Positions 36,699 through 45,400 of a DNA stretch of 64,000 nt are shown piece after piece. Below the pieces are notes generated by a model that saw nothing but the letters and a program-made list of their open reading frames with translations, was not told the origin of the DNA and did no database searches. Origin of the DNA: CAVXFB01 sp963760935 (GTDB taxonomy: Bacteria > Planctomycetota > Planctomycetia > Pirellulales > Thermoguttaceae); NCBI GenBank assembly GCA_963760935.1, contig CAVXFB010000008.1, positions 186,001 to 250,000 of the forward strand, in the 5' to 3' direction. Made by a program: the position numbers and the translations under genes. How positions within the stretch are numbered: the stretch's first letter is position 1; each line of letters opens with the position of its first letter.

Positions 36699-36727
36699 GG
36701 GATTAGAGATTGGGGAATAGGGATTGG
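36699..36727. repeat. Solo GGGATT-type repeat arm upstream of galT
   Basis: GGGATTAGAGATTGGGGAAT continues as AGGGATTGG. These words are the same as in the queC/queE inverted repeat. It ends only five bases from the galT start codon on the minus strand, so it occupies the normal ribosome-binding region. Confidence 0.5.
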
Positions 36728-36762
36728 ATTTAGCCGGCACATTCCGTGTGCACGCTACCGTG

Positions 36763-38961
36763 TCACGCTTGCCACATGATCAATTCGTAATCGGGCGACG
36801 GGACGTTGGTTTCGATCGCGCCTTCGTTGGGCACGCGCTCCACCGACTGCTTGTCTTTCAACAGTTCGACGTAGAAATGGACCGGCTCGTCGGTCTTCCG
36901 CGCGAGGCTGCGGAAGGGAATGGCGAGTTCGAAAAGCTGATCGGCGGCGGCGACGGCGTGCGAGCCGGCCATTGCCGCCCCGTGGCGCCAAAACTGCACT
37001 TCCGGCGCCTTGTGGCTGGGATGCACGACGATGACCTCGAAGCCTTCAGGCTGGAGGAACACGACGCGAATTGCCTGGACATCGGCCAATTGCTCGCGGA
37101 ACGGGCCGCCGCGCGAGTCCAACCGCAGCAGCAAGAGCTCGGTGTCGAAGCCGAAGTAGAGATCGGAGATGTAGCCTTGCGTCACCATGCTCATCGAACC
37201 GCGCGAGCCGCTACACACATAATGTCCCGCATTGATCCATTCAAAGTAACTTCGCCGCCCGTCGACTTTGACGCTCAACAGGCCCGTCGGCTCGGTATAG
37301 GTCTGTGCGTGGCGATGTCCTTGGCTGATCGGTCGGGCCAATTCACTCGGCGGCTGCTCGCCAAGAACCAGATACACGTTCTGCAAGTGCTTGCGGAACA
37401 GGCGATCGAACAGTCCGTCCTGGGCGCTGCTATGGCTATCGCCGAACCACCAGAACCAATCGCTCCCTTCGGCAATGTACAACTCTTCCCATGCCTGGGC
37501 GATGCGATCGGCCGGCTTCGACTTTCGGGCCGTAATGCCCTGCAACCACTGCCGCGTCTCGTACACGAAGTCCCAGGCCCGGTTGCATTCGGGGTGGCCG
37601 ATCCAGATGCCAAAGTTGTGTTGAATCCAACTGCCGGGAAACAGATGGCCGAGCTTGTCGGTGGCCGGATAACGGGCCAGGTAGTCGGCGACGCGCACCG
37701 GCGTGATTTTTGGATGCTGCACGATGCCCCGATACACGCCGCGCAAAAAATCGACGCCGGCGTTCGGGTAATACTCCCAGCAGTTCTCGCCGTCGAGGAT
37801 GATGCTCACCAGCGTGGGCCGGTGGCCGGCGTTGCCGCCGGTGGCGTTGCCGATGGCTTCGAGCTTTCCGATCAGATCGCCTACGGCGTGCTCGGGGGCG
37901 TAGCGATGATAGTGGAAGCCGATTTGATCGCTCATCGCGTGGTCGCGGAAGACGATCTGCAGCGATTTCCCCTGCTCGTCGACGCGCCACGGACGGTAGA
38001 GCATTTCCGGGTTTCGCAGGTAACCATTGCCGTCTCGCGACACCCAGCCGTCGGTCGAGCATGAGAGGATTTCCTCGTCGGTGCCGACCCACTGGATGCC
38101 CGATTCGGCAATGGCCGCCACCGCCGCCTGACAGACGGAACCTTCCGAAGGCCACATGCCGCGCGGCTTCTGGCCAAACACCTTTTCGTGATACTCGACC
38201 GCCCGGCGGATTTGCTCGCGGGCGTCTTCGCCGTAGGCCTCGAGATGCTTCGGAAGCATGACGTTGGGCATCGCGCGGCGTGCCAGACGCTTATCGAGCA
38301 ACAGCGGCAGAATCGGGTGATAGAACGGCGTCGTCGTCAATTCGACTTGCCCGCGCTGCATCAGTTCACGGTGTAGCGGCACGACTTGCCGCAGGAGCTC
38401 CATCTGTTTTTCCAGGAGCCACTGCTTGTCCTTCTCCGACCAGTGTCGGCCCTTAGTGCGGAACTCGGCCAACTCGGCGTCGTGGTCGAACGCCAGCGGG
38501 TGCATCCACACCAGATTCGACCAGCATTGCAGGTCGATGATATCGCGCTTGCTGAATCGTTTGCGGGCTCGTTCGGCCGAGTCGACGCCCAGGCCGCGCT
38601 TCTTGTACAGCTCGTGATAGCGCGGATAGGGGCGGATCATGTGATCCGGGTGGACCATGAAAAAATTGTCCAGCAGATAGTACGCGTCGTCCTCATTGAG
38701 GCCATCGGCCGGCAAATGTGAAACTCGCAGATGCGTATCCTGGTGGCCACCGTCGGTAAAGGCGGCCAACTGCTGCAAGAGGCTGGGCACCAAATTGATC
38801 GTGGCGTGCAGCTCGGGCACTTCCTTCAAGAGCATCGCCATGCCCCAATAGTCCTTGGTGCCGTGCAAGCGGACCCAAGGCATCGGGTTCTCACCGGCGA
38901 CATCGTCGGGATAATACGGCTGATGCTGATGCCAAAAGAAAGCTAACGCGACTTCGTGCAT
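36763..38961 (-). CDS. GH57 glycoside hydrolase (alpha-amylase/amylopullulanase-like)
   Basis: The 732-residue protein opens with VALAFFWHQHQPYYPDD (GH57 region I), then PWVRLHGTKDYWGMAMLLKE and TINLVPSLLQQL. Later regions are TTTPFYHPILPLL (II), GMWPSEGSVCQAAVAAIAES (III, catalytic Glu) and LVSIILDGENCWEYYPNAG (IV, acid/base Asp). The C-terminal beta domain includes SYFEWINAGHYVCSGSRGSM. It has no signal peptide. It belongs to the bacterial cytosolic GH57 type that sits beside glgA and galT. Specificity (amylase, debranching or branching) is not certain from sequence. It follows glgA by 70 bases that form a hairpin. Confidence 0.9.
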   Translation of the reverse strand: MHEVALAFFWHQHQPYYPDDVAGENPMPWVRLHGTKDYWGMAMLLKEVPELHATINLVPSLLQQLAAFTDGGHQDTHLRVSHLPADGLNEDDAYYLLDNFFMVHPDHMIRPYPRYHELYKKRGLGVDSAERARKRFSKRDIIDLQCWSNLVWMHPLAFDHDAELAEFRTKGRHWSEKDKQWLLEKQMELLRQVVPLHRELMQRGQVELTTTPFYHPILPLLLDKRLARRAMPNVMLPKHLEAYGEDAREQIRRAVEYHEKVFGQKPRGMWPSEGSVCQAAVAAIAESGIQWVGTDEEILSCSTDGWVSRDGNGYLRNPEMLYRPWRVDEQGKSLQIVFRDHAMSDQIGFHYHRYAPEHAVGDLIGKLEAIGNATGGNAGHRPTLVSIILDGENCWEYYPNAGVDFLRGVYRGIVQHPKITPVRVADYLARYPATDKLGHLFPGSWIQHNFGIWIGHPECNRAWDFVYETRQWLQGITARKSKPADRIAQAWEELYIAEGSDWFWWFGDSHSSAQDGLFDRLFRKHLQNVYLVLGEQPPSELARPISQGHRHAQTYTEPTGLLSVKVDGRRSYFEWINAGHYVCSGSRGSMSMVTQGYISDLYFGFDTELLLLRLDSRGGPFREQLADVQAIRVVFLQPEGFEVIVVHPSHKAPEVQFWRHGAAMAGSHAVAAADQLFELAIPFRSLARKTDEPVHFYVELLKDKQSVERVPNEGAIETNVPSPDYELIMWQA

Positions 38962-38989
38962 GGCGATCCTTCACCTGGAGGAGAGACTA

Positions 38990-39039
38990 CAAATTGTAAA
39001 CTGCAAATTTTCTGATTTCAATTTGCAGTTTTCAGTTTG
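38990..39039. repeat. Inverted repeat at the glgA stop codon
   Basis: CAAATTGTAAACTGCAAATT (38990-39009) pairs with AATTTGCAGTTTTCAGTTTG (39020-39039), 18 of 20 positions matching, around a 10-base spacer. The right arm contains the glgA TGA (39032-39034) and the preceding codons. It could act as an mRNA processing or attenuation hairpin before the next gene; no U tract is present. Confidence 0.75.
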
Positions 39040-40513
39040 CACTCACGGTCCGTCGTTCTAACGTCTTTTGATAGAGGTCTTCGTATTGCTTCGCACTGCG
39101 GGCCCAACTCCAATCCTGCGACATGCCCGTGGCCATCAGTGTTTTCCACACATCCGGCCGGCGATAGGCGTCGCAGGCTTGCCGCAGACATTCGCTCAAC
39201 GCCAGGGCACTGTATTCGTGGAACACAAACCCGTTGCCATTCGGATTGGGCGATAGCGGATCATAGCCGGTGATCGTGTCGGCCAGACCGCCGGTCGCGC
39301 GGACCAGCGGCACGGTGCCATAGCGGAGGCTGTAAAGCTGATTCAATCCGCACGGTTCGAAACGGCTGGGCATGAGAAAAATATCGGCCCCGGCCTCGAT
39401 GCGATGCGCCAGCGGATTGGAGAAGCCCAGCTTCACGGCAACCTTCTGCGGAAAGCGCTCGGCCAGGAGTTCCAATACCTTGTGATACTTCGGCACTCCC
39501 GTTCCCAAGATGACCCACTGCACGTCGCTCGTCTGCACCCAGCGCTGCATCACGTCGGCCACAAGGTCGAATCCCTTCTGATCGATCAGCCGACCCACCA
39601 TGCCGACCAACGGCGCAGTGGGCTCTTGCGGCAGTCCGACTTCCTTCTGTAGCGAGGCCTTGCAGATCGACTTTCCTTGCTCGGCAGTGGCACAGGTGTA
39701 GTTCGCGGCCAGATGTGGATCTTTCTGCGGGTCCCATTCGTGCGGGTCGATGCCGTTGAGGATTCCCGAAAGCACGTCGCGCCGATATTGCAGCACACCT
39801 TCCAGCCCGCAACCCAAGGGGCTGCTCTGAATCTCCTGGGCGTAACGGGGGCTGACCGTGCTAATTGAGTCGGCAAATACCATCCCCGTCTTCAATAGGT
39901 TTAGATTTCCGTGGAATTCCATCTGATGCCAATTGAAATACTTCCAATCGAGGCCCGTTAAGAGCATGTCCCAATGCCAAAACTGGCCCTGGTACGAGAT
40001 GTTGTGAACCGTCAGCAGGCTGGCGATCCGCTCGTAGCGCGGCACGGAATGATATTCGATTTTCAAATAGGCGGGGATCAAGCCGGTCTGCCAGTCGTTG
40101 ACGTGCAGCACGTCGACGTGCAAATCCAAGAGCCGAATCGCTTCCAGCACGGCCCGGCTGAAGAACACGAACCGCTCGCAGTTGTCGATGAAGTCCTTGC
40201 CGTCGACGCTGTAGAGTTCGTCGCGATCGTAGTATTGATCCTGCTCGACCAGATACACCGGCACGGTGCTGCCCGGCAGTGTGCTTTTCGACAGATGGCC
40301 GGAGACCATCTTGCTGCCGATCGGCACGATGAAGTCGATGCCCAACGGCTCGATTGGCTGGCCGCAGTAACGTGTCTGCCGGTAGCCCGGCATAATCACG
40401 GCCACATCGTGGCCGAGTCGGGCCAGTTCGATCGGCAGCGCGCCGCAGACATCGGCCAGACCGCCGGTCTTGGCAAATGGCACCGCTTCGCTTGTGGCCA
40501 GCAGAATGTTCAA
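39032..40513 (-). CDS. glgA: Glycogen synthase (GT5)
   Basis: The 493-residue enzyme has the ADP-glucose site KTGGLADVCGALPIELARLG near the N-terminus, VLHVNDWQTGLIPAYLK, LTVHNISYQGQFW, VGRLIDQKGFDL and the C-terminal MPSRFEPCGLNQLYSLRYGT with RATGGLADT. It elongates alpha-1,4-glucan. The start codon is TTG (40511-40513) with no visible Shine-Dalgarno site. A tandem repeat begins directly upstream, and the stop lies in a hairpin arm. Repeats thus border the gene at both ends. It heads the minus-strand cluster glgA-GH57-galT-GH57. Confidence 0.93.
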   Translation of the reverse strand: MNILLATSEAVPFAKTGGLADVCGALPIELARLGHDVAVIMPGYRQTRYCGQPIEPLGIDFIVPIGSKMVSGHLSKSTLPGSTVPVYLVEQDQYYDRDELYSVDGKDFIDNCERFVFFSRAVLEAIRLLDLHVDVLHVNDWQTGLIPAYLKIEYHSVPRYERIASLLTVHNISYQGQFWHWDMLLTGLDWKYFNWHQMEFHGNLNLLKTGMVFADSISTVSPRYAQEIQSSPLGCGLEGVLQYRRDVLSGILNGIDPHEWDPQKDPHLAANYTCATAEQGKSICKASLQKEVGLPQEPTAPLVGMVGRLIDQKGFDLVADVMQRWVQTSDVQWVILGTGVPKYHKVLELLAERFPQKVAVKLGFSNPLAHRIEAGADIFLMPSRFEPCGLNQLYSLRYGTVPLVRATGGLADTITGYDPLSPNPNGNGFVFHEYSALALSECLRQACDAYRRPDVWKTLMATGMSQDWSWARSAKQYEDLYQKTLERRTVSAN

Positions 40514-40626
40514 GGTGGTGGCGCGTGGTTAGTGGTTGGTGGCGAGTGGTTAGTGGCGAGTGGTTAGTGGCGAGTGGTTCGACAACCCAGGCTTGACTGG
40601 CAACTCCAGCCACTAGTCACTAACCA
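40514..40626. repeat. Tandem and inverted repeat upstream of glgA
   Basis: The 14-base unit GGCGAGTGGTTAGT recurs two and a half times in tandem, with a related unit before it (40514-40579). CCACTAGTCACTAACCA (40610-40626) is complementary to the unit at 15 of 17 positions, so a hairpin can form. The repeat touches the TTG start codon of glgA. Confidence 0.75.
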
Positions 40627-40900
40627 GCCTTCACTGCTTCCTGATTATTGCCGATCGTCGCTTGGCGCAAAAGGCACAATCGGCACAATCGTCAATCCTT
40701 GCCTCAAATCGCTATAACGGGATATTTAACAAGTGCCTTATCTTACCTATATTGTCAAGGAAGATTCGCGCGCAGCTTCCCTGGATTGCGCTACCGTTAC
40801 ATCGGAATGCCGGCTGCGGCGGTTGAGCTTTTTCCGCGGGCACCGGTGACGGGAACACTGATTAGCGCTGATCGGCGTTAATCGGTGTTCCTGGGAGGTC

Positions 40901-40966
40901 TCACGCAAAGGCGCAAAGATGACAAGATGGTGAGGATGCTCTTTGCGTCTTCGCGCCTTTGCGTGA
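40901..40966. repeat. Intergenic inverted repeat, CGCAAAGGCGC family, copy 1
   Basis: TCACGCAAAGGCGC (40901-40914) is exactly complementary to GCGCCTTTGCGTGA (40953-40966). The spacer includes AAAGATG and TCTTTGCGTC words. The same arms recur at 47943-48052, so this is a dispersed family. Bases 40627-40900 hold no gene I can support. Confidence 0.75.
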
Positions 40967-41075
40967 GCCACATTCCTGTTGCGACAAATTTGCGATGCGG
41001 CCTGTTTGTCCGACTTTCAGAGGGGGCGGTGACTACACCGCCTTTCAAGACATAGAACTGGTCCACGGCAAATTG

Positions 41076-41158
41076 ATCGCGATAGCGCGAAATGGCGAAA
41101 ACGCGAAATGCTCAAGAGTTTCTGATTATGCGTTTTCGTTCTTTCGCGCTTTCGCGAT
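41076..41158. repeat. Intergenic inverted repeat, GCGAAA family
   Basis: ATCGCGATAGCGCGAAATGG (41076 onward, continuing CGAAAACGC) pairs imperfectly with GCGTTTTCGTTCTTTCGCGC (41130 onward, continuing TTTCGCGAT); about 25 of 29 positions match. It lies downstream of pyrE, 84 bases from its stop. The arms are made of repeated GCGAAA words. Confidence 0.7.
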
Positions 41159-41241
41159 CCAAAAAGAGATTGATGCCGACTTCCGCAAGTTCCTTTGTCT
41201 CGGGTGCGCCGTAGCGGCGGACGGCATGCGGACCGCGCCTG

Positions 41242-41796
41242 CTACTTGGGCGGCTCGATGCCGAAATCGCGGATCGTCAGCAGACTTTGCAGCGGATAGC
41301 CGCGCGCGGCGAAGGATTCGCGGCCGCCTTCCATGCGGTCGATGATCGCCAGCACGCCAACGACCTTCAGGCCGAATGCCTCGCACCGCTCGATGGCCTG
41401 GAGCGACGATCCGCCGGTGGTGACTACGTCCTCGACGATCACGGCCGTGTCGCCCGGTTTGACGGGCCCTTCGATGAACTGGTTGGTGCCGTGCCCCTTC
41501 GATTCCTTGCGGACCATGAAGCCCAGAAGCGGCGTTTCGCGGACGGCCGACATCGTGACCACAGCGGCGGTGATTGGGTCGGCCCCGATCGACATCCCAC
41601 CCACGGCCGTCGGCATCGGGCCTGCCTTCATCAGGTCTAGCATCCCTTCGCCCACCAGCCGGGCCCCGGCCGGGTCGAGCGTCACCTGTTTCCCGTCGAG
41701 ATAGTACGTGGCCTTTTTGCCCGAGGCCAAGGTGAAGTCGCCGAACTTCAAGGCCTTCTGGCGGAACAGGTCCATCAACGCTTGTTTGTCGTACAT
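41242..41796 (-). CDS. pyrE: Orotate phosphoribosyltransferase
   Basis: The ATG at 41796 gives MYDKQALMDLFRQKALKFGD. The PRPP-binding motif is VIVEDVVTTGGSSLQAI, the substrate loop region is RKESKGHGTNQFIEG and the N-terminal FTLASGKKATYYLDGKQVTL is typical of PyrE. It makes orotidine monophosphate from orotate and PRPP. At ~184 residues it is slightly shorter than many PyrE proteins but complete. It lies alone downstream of tRNA-Gln on the same strand. Confidence 0.94.
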   Translation of the reverse strand: MYDKQALMDLFRQKALKFGDFTLASGKKATYYLDGKQVTLDPAGARLVGEGMLDLMKAGPMPTAVGGMSIGADPITAAVVTMSAVRETPLLGFMVRKESKGHGTNQFIEGPVKPGDTAVIVEDVVTTGGSSLQAIERCEAFGLKVVGVLAIIDRMEGGRESFAARGYPLQSLLTIRDFGIEPPK

Positions 41797-41822
41797 GCGA
41801 TTTCCTAATGAGCGAGCGTGCA

Positions 41823-41853
41823 AATAGCAGGCACGCTCCGTGTGCCTGCTATT
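41823..41853. repeat. Perfect 12-bp stem-loop between tRNA-Gln and pyrE
   Basis: AATAGCAGGCAC (41823-41834) and GTGCCTGCTATT (41842-41853) are perfect complements around a 7-base loop. It lies four bases past the 3' end of tRNA-Gln and 27 bases before pyrE. It could aid tRNA 3' processing or termination, but no U tract follows, and it may simply be a dispersed palindrome. Confidence 0.65.
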
Positions 41854-41857
41854 AGAG

Positions 41858-41928
41858 CTGGGGAACTAGGATTTGAACCTAGACTAAGTGATCCAGAGTC
41901 ACTCGTGCTACCGTTACACTATTCCCCA
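41858..41928 (-). tRNA. tRNA-Gln (anticodon CUG)
   Basis: The 71-base minus-strand sequence folds as a standard cloverleaf. The acceptor stem is TGGGGAA/TTCCCCA with discriminator G, and the D arm is GTGT-AACGGTA-GCAC. The anticodon stem AGTGA/TCACT encloses loop CTCTGGA (anticodon CTG), and the T arm is CTAGG-TTCAAAT-CCTAG. CCA is not encoded. Anticodon CUG with a U1-A72 acceptor pair is typical of bacterial tRNA-Gln. Confidence 0.95.
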
Positions 41929-42212
41929 GAGTTTTCCAAGAGGGTACCACAGGTTCTTGGGGCGACGACTCGCCATTCTAGCACAGCCGCCACAACTGCC
42001 AAGCCTTCCCGCGGGGCCTTCGCTCACGCTTTGTCGTTTGCACAGTCTGCGTGCTGGTCATGATTCGGCCTACGACTCATTGCCACCCCTTTGCTTCGCC
42101 CGGGCGAGCACCATTGCAGATGTCAGTGGTTGCACGAATCATGTGAAATTACCCGCAGGCATGCCACTCTCCCACCAACAAGAATACCCCCCCAAATTCA
42201 CCAAAAAATTGC

Positions 42213-42241
42213 TTGACAAAAATTTCGACATCCCCAATATT
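42213..42241 (+). promoter_or_regulatory. Sigma-70-like promoter of the large PEP-CTERM gene
   Basis: TTGACA at 42213-42218 is a perfect -35 box. After 17 bases comes AATATT (42236-42241), four of six matches to the -10 consensus. The surrounding sequence is AT-rich compared with the rest of the window. The start codon lies ~160 bases downstream, leaving a long leader. Confidence 0.55.
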
Positions 42242-42404
42242 CAGGGAATCTTTTAGCCTATACGTACCAAACCAAACGACGCGGCAAGCTCAGCGATACT
42301 GAGGGGGTTGCATCTCATGCTTGCCGTTTCCTGCGGCTCGTTTGCACCGTCTATCTGAGTCTGTCACCGCTCTCGATGAGGCAGCGTTAAAACCAGTAAG
42401 GGAA

Positions 42405-45400
42405 ATGATTGTGAGAAGTACGTCTGTTTCCCGTCTGTGGGCGCATATCTTGCGCGTGGGAGCGATCTCGCTCGGGCTTCTTGCCGTCTTGAGTCTCTCC
42501 GAAGCCCTCTTGGCTGGGGATATGTCGATGACCGGCAGCGCCGGTTCGAACGGTGCAGACGGCGTTGCCGGTGCCCCCGGGACCGATGGAGGCAATGGAG
42601 GCAATGGCGACGCGTCAACGGTCAATCTAGCACCAGCCGAGTCGGGGACCGTCAGGGCGACGGGTGGTGAAGGTGGCAGTGGCGGCAATGGTGGCGACGG
42701 CAATCCTCCCAATGGATCTTCGGGCAGTGGTGGCAGCGGCGGCGGCGGCGGCAATGCTCTGGCGAACATCGATTCCACTGACGGATGGGGCTTTGACTCG
42801 GCCTCTGCCTTTGCCGATGCGAACGGCGGCAGTGGCGGCAACGGCGGAAATGGCGGCACTCCCTCTGGCAGCGGAACGGCCGGCAACGGCGGCAACGGCA
42901 ATCAAGGTGGCAGTGCCACTGTCTCAGCCACGGCAAGCAACACCTCGTGGGACTTTGTCAACGTGCACGCCCGCGGCTATGGCGGCTATGGTGGCAATGG
43001 CGGTCTAAGCGTGGCCGGGTTGTTTGGCGACGGCGGAAACGGTGGCTCCGCTGCCTTCGCCGCGCCGGGACCTTTCTCCTCGCCCGTTTATGGATTATCG
43101 ACCGGTGGCGGCGAGGTCTCGGTCACTGGCGAACTTCACGGTGGCTGGGGCGGATCGGCATCGGGCAATGGCACCGGCGGCAACGGCGCTGCCATCTCGA
43201 TAACGAACCAAGTTGATGGCCTGACATCCGGAACCCTGCAGCTTGAGCAAAATGCCTACGGAGGCGATGCAGGAAGCGCAGAAGAAGGCAACGTCGGTGT
43301 CGCAGGCAGCGCCTATAGTTCGCTCACACGTTCTGCAAGCGCGGCGTCGTTGGAAATTACCACAACGGCCTCGGGTGGAACGGGCGGCAATCGCTACTCG
43401 ACGGACGCCGGCAAGATCGCCGGTCCAGGCGCGACAGGAACGGCCATCAGCCACGCCGCCAACGACGCCGGCGCGGTCTACAGCTACACCCATGCCCAAG
43501 GGGGCAACGGCGGCATGGGAGATAACAACTCCCAAGGAGGTTTGGGGGGTGATGCCTTCTCCACCGCCTTTGGCCAGACATCGGCCGACAACCAGTCGGT
43601 CTATGTGCGCGGTGGTGCCACTGGCGGCTATGGCGGGGCACTCAACGATTATTATCACAACACGACGTTGACTACGGCCGGCAACGGTGGCAACGCCACA
43701 AGCTCCTCAACCGGCCTAGCATTGGGCGACAGCTATGTAAGTGTACAAGACAGCGCAACGGGCGGTGGCGGCGGCTATTACTGGTGGGGCACGAGCGACT
43801 CCAACGGCGGCCGCGGCGGCAATGCCTCGTCCACGGCCAGCGGTCACAACAACGGTGCTGCTGAGTCGGTCTATGTCTCCGCCACGGCCAGCGGTGGATA
43901 CGGCGGCAGGGCGTACGGTTTTGGTGTCGCCGGTGACGGCGGGATAGGCAGCGTGACGAACGTGACGGGCAATTCGAACGGTGGAGGCTATGTAAGTGTG
44001 ACAGCCAATCAGTACGGCGGCTCGGGCGGTTACGGCTACAATGGCGCCACCGGCGGCAACGGCGCTGATAGCAACCTACAGAACGCAGTCTCCGGCTCAA
44101 CTACCGGATCACTGAATCTATATCAGAGCGCCAGGGGTGGAAGCGGTGGCGACGCTTTCGGCGGCACTTCGGGAAACGCCGGCAACGCCGCGTCCTTTTT
44201 GGCGTTCGATGCAACCCTTTCAGACCCGGCTGGTAGCGATAGCCTCTCTGGAAACAGCGATGCCTACGGTGGCACCGGTGGATATGGCGACAACGGCTCT
44301 TCCGGCAGGCCCGGAGGCATGGCCACAGCCGATATCTGGTTGCGGAATACCCATGACGTCAGCGCAGCGGCTTACGCCGCGGGTGGCAGTGGCGGCCACG
44401 GCGTCAACGGCGGTGACGGTGGTCCGGCGTTGTTGACCCAACAAGGCGCCTACGCTGAGTCGACCGATGGCGGCAGTGTGTCGGTCACTGGTGAGGTCCA
44501 TGGTGGCTCGGGCGGCTCGGCTTCAGGCACTGGCGCCAGCGGTAATGGTGCTGCCGTCTCAATAACCGACCAAATCGACGGCCTGACATCCGGAACAGTG
44601 TGGCTTGAGCAGAATGCCTACGGAGGCGATGCAGGAAGCGCAGAAGAAGGCAATGTCGGAGGCGCAGGCAGCGCCTATAGTTCGCTCACGCGCTCTGCGA
44701 GCGCGGCGTCGTTGATGATTTCGACGAAAGCCTCAGGTGGAATGGGCGGCGGCCATTATTCGACCGATACCGGAAAAATCGCCGGTCCGGGCGCAGCGGG
44801 AACGGCCGTCAGCCACGCCACCAATGACGCCGGCGATGTCCAGAACTTTACGAATGCTTATGGCGGCAATGGCGGCGTGGGAGGCTACAACGCCCAAGGA
44901 GGCCTGGGCGGCGACGCCTTCGCCACCGCTTTCAGCCAGACAATAGGCGAAAATCAGTCGGCGAGTGTATTTGGCAATGCCGCCGGCGGTGATGGCGGCG
45001 GACTTTTCGATTACTACAACACGGCCTTGGCTGCGGCCGGCAATGGCGGAAACGCCACAAGCTCGTCGACCGGCGTGGCCCTAGGCGACAGCAATGTTTG
45101 CGTGGCGGACAGCACAACAGGTGGTGGCGGCGGCTCTTGCTACTGGGGCGTCGGCGATTCCAACGGCGGCCGTGGCGGCAACGCCTCGTCCACTGCCAGC
45201 GGTCAAAACAATGGTGCTGCTCAGCCGGTTTATGTCTACGCCACGGCCAGCGGTGGATACGGCGGCAACGGTTCCGGCATCGGCGTCGCTGGTCGCGGCG
45301 GCGATGCCTTTGCCACAGCCAACGGGCAAAGCCAATCATACGTGCAGGTGTCGGCCAACGCGATTGGCGGCGATGGAGGGGCTGATGGCAGCGGTCTGAG

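Noticed and set aside
42500..45400. CRISPR-like or DNA-level array of short repeats
   Set aside because: The periodicity is codon-based Gly-rich protein repetition without constant repeats and unique spacers.
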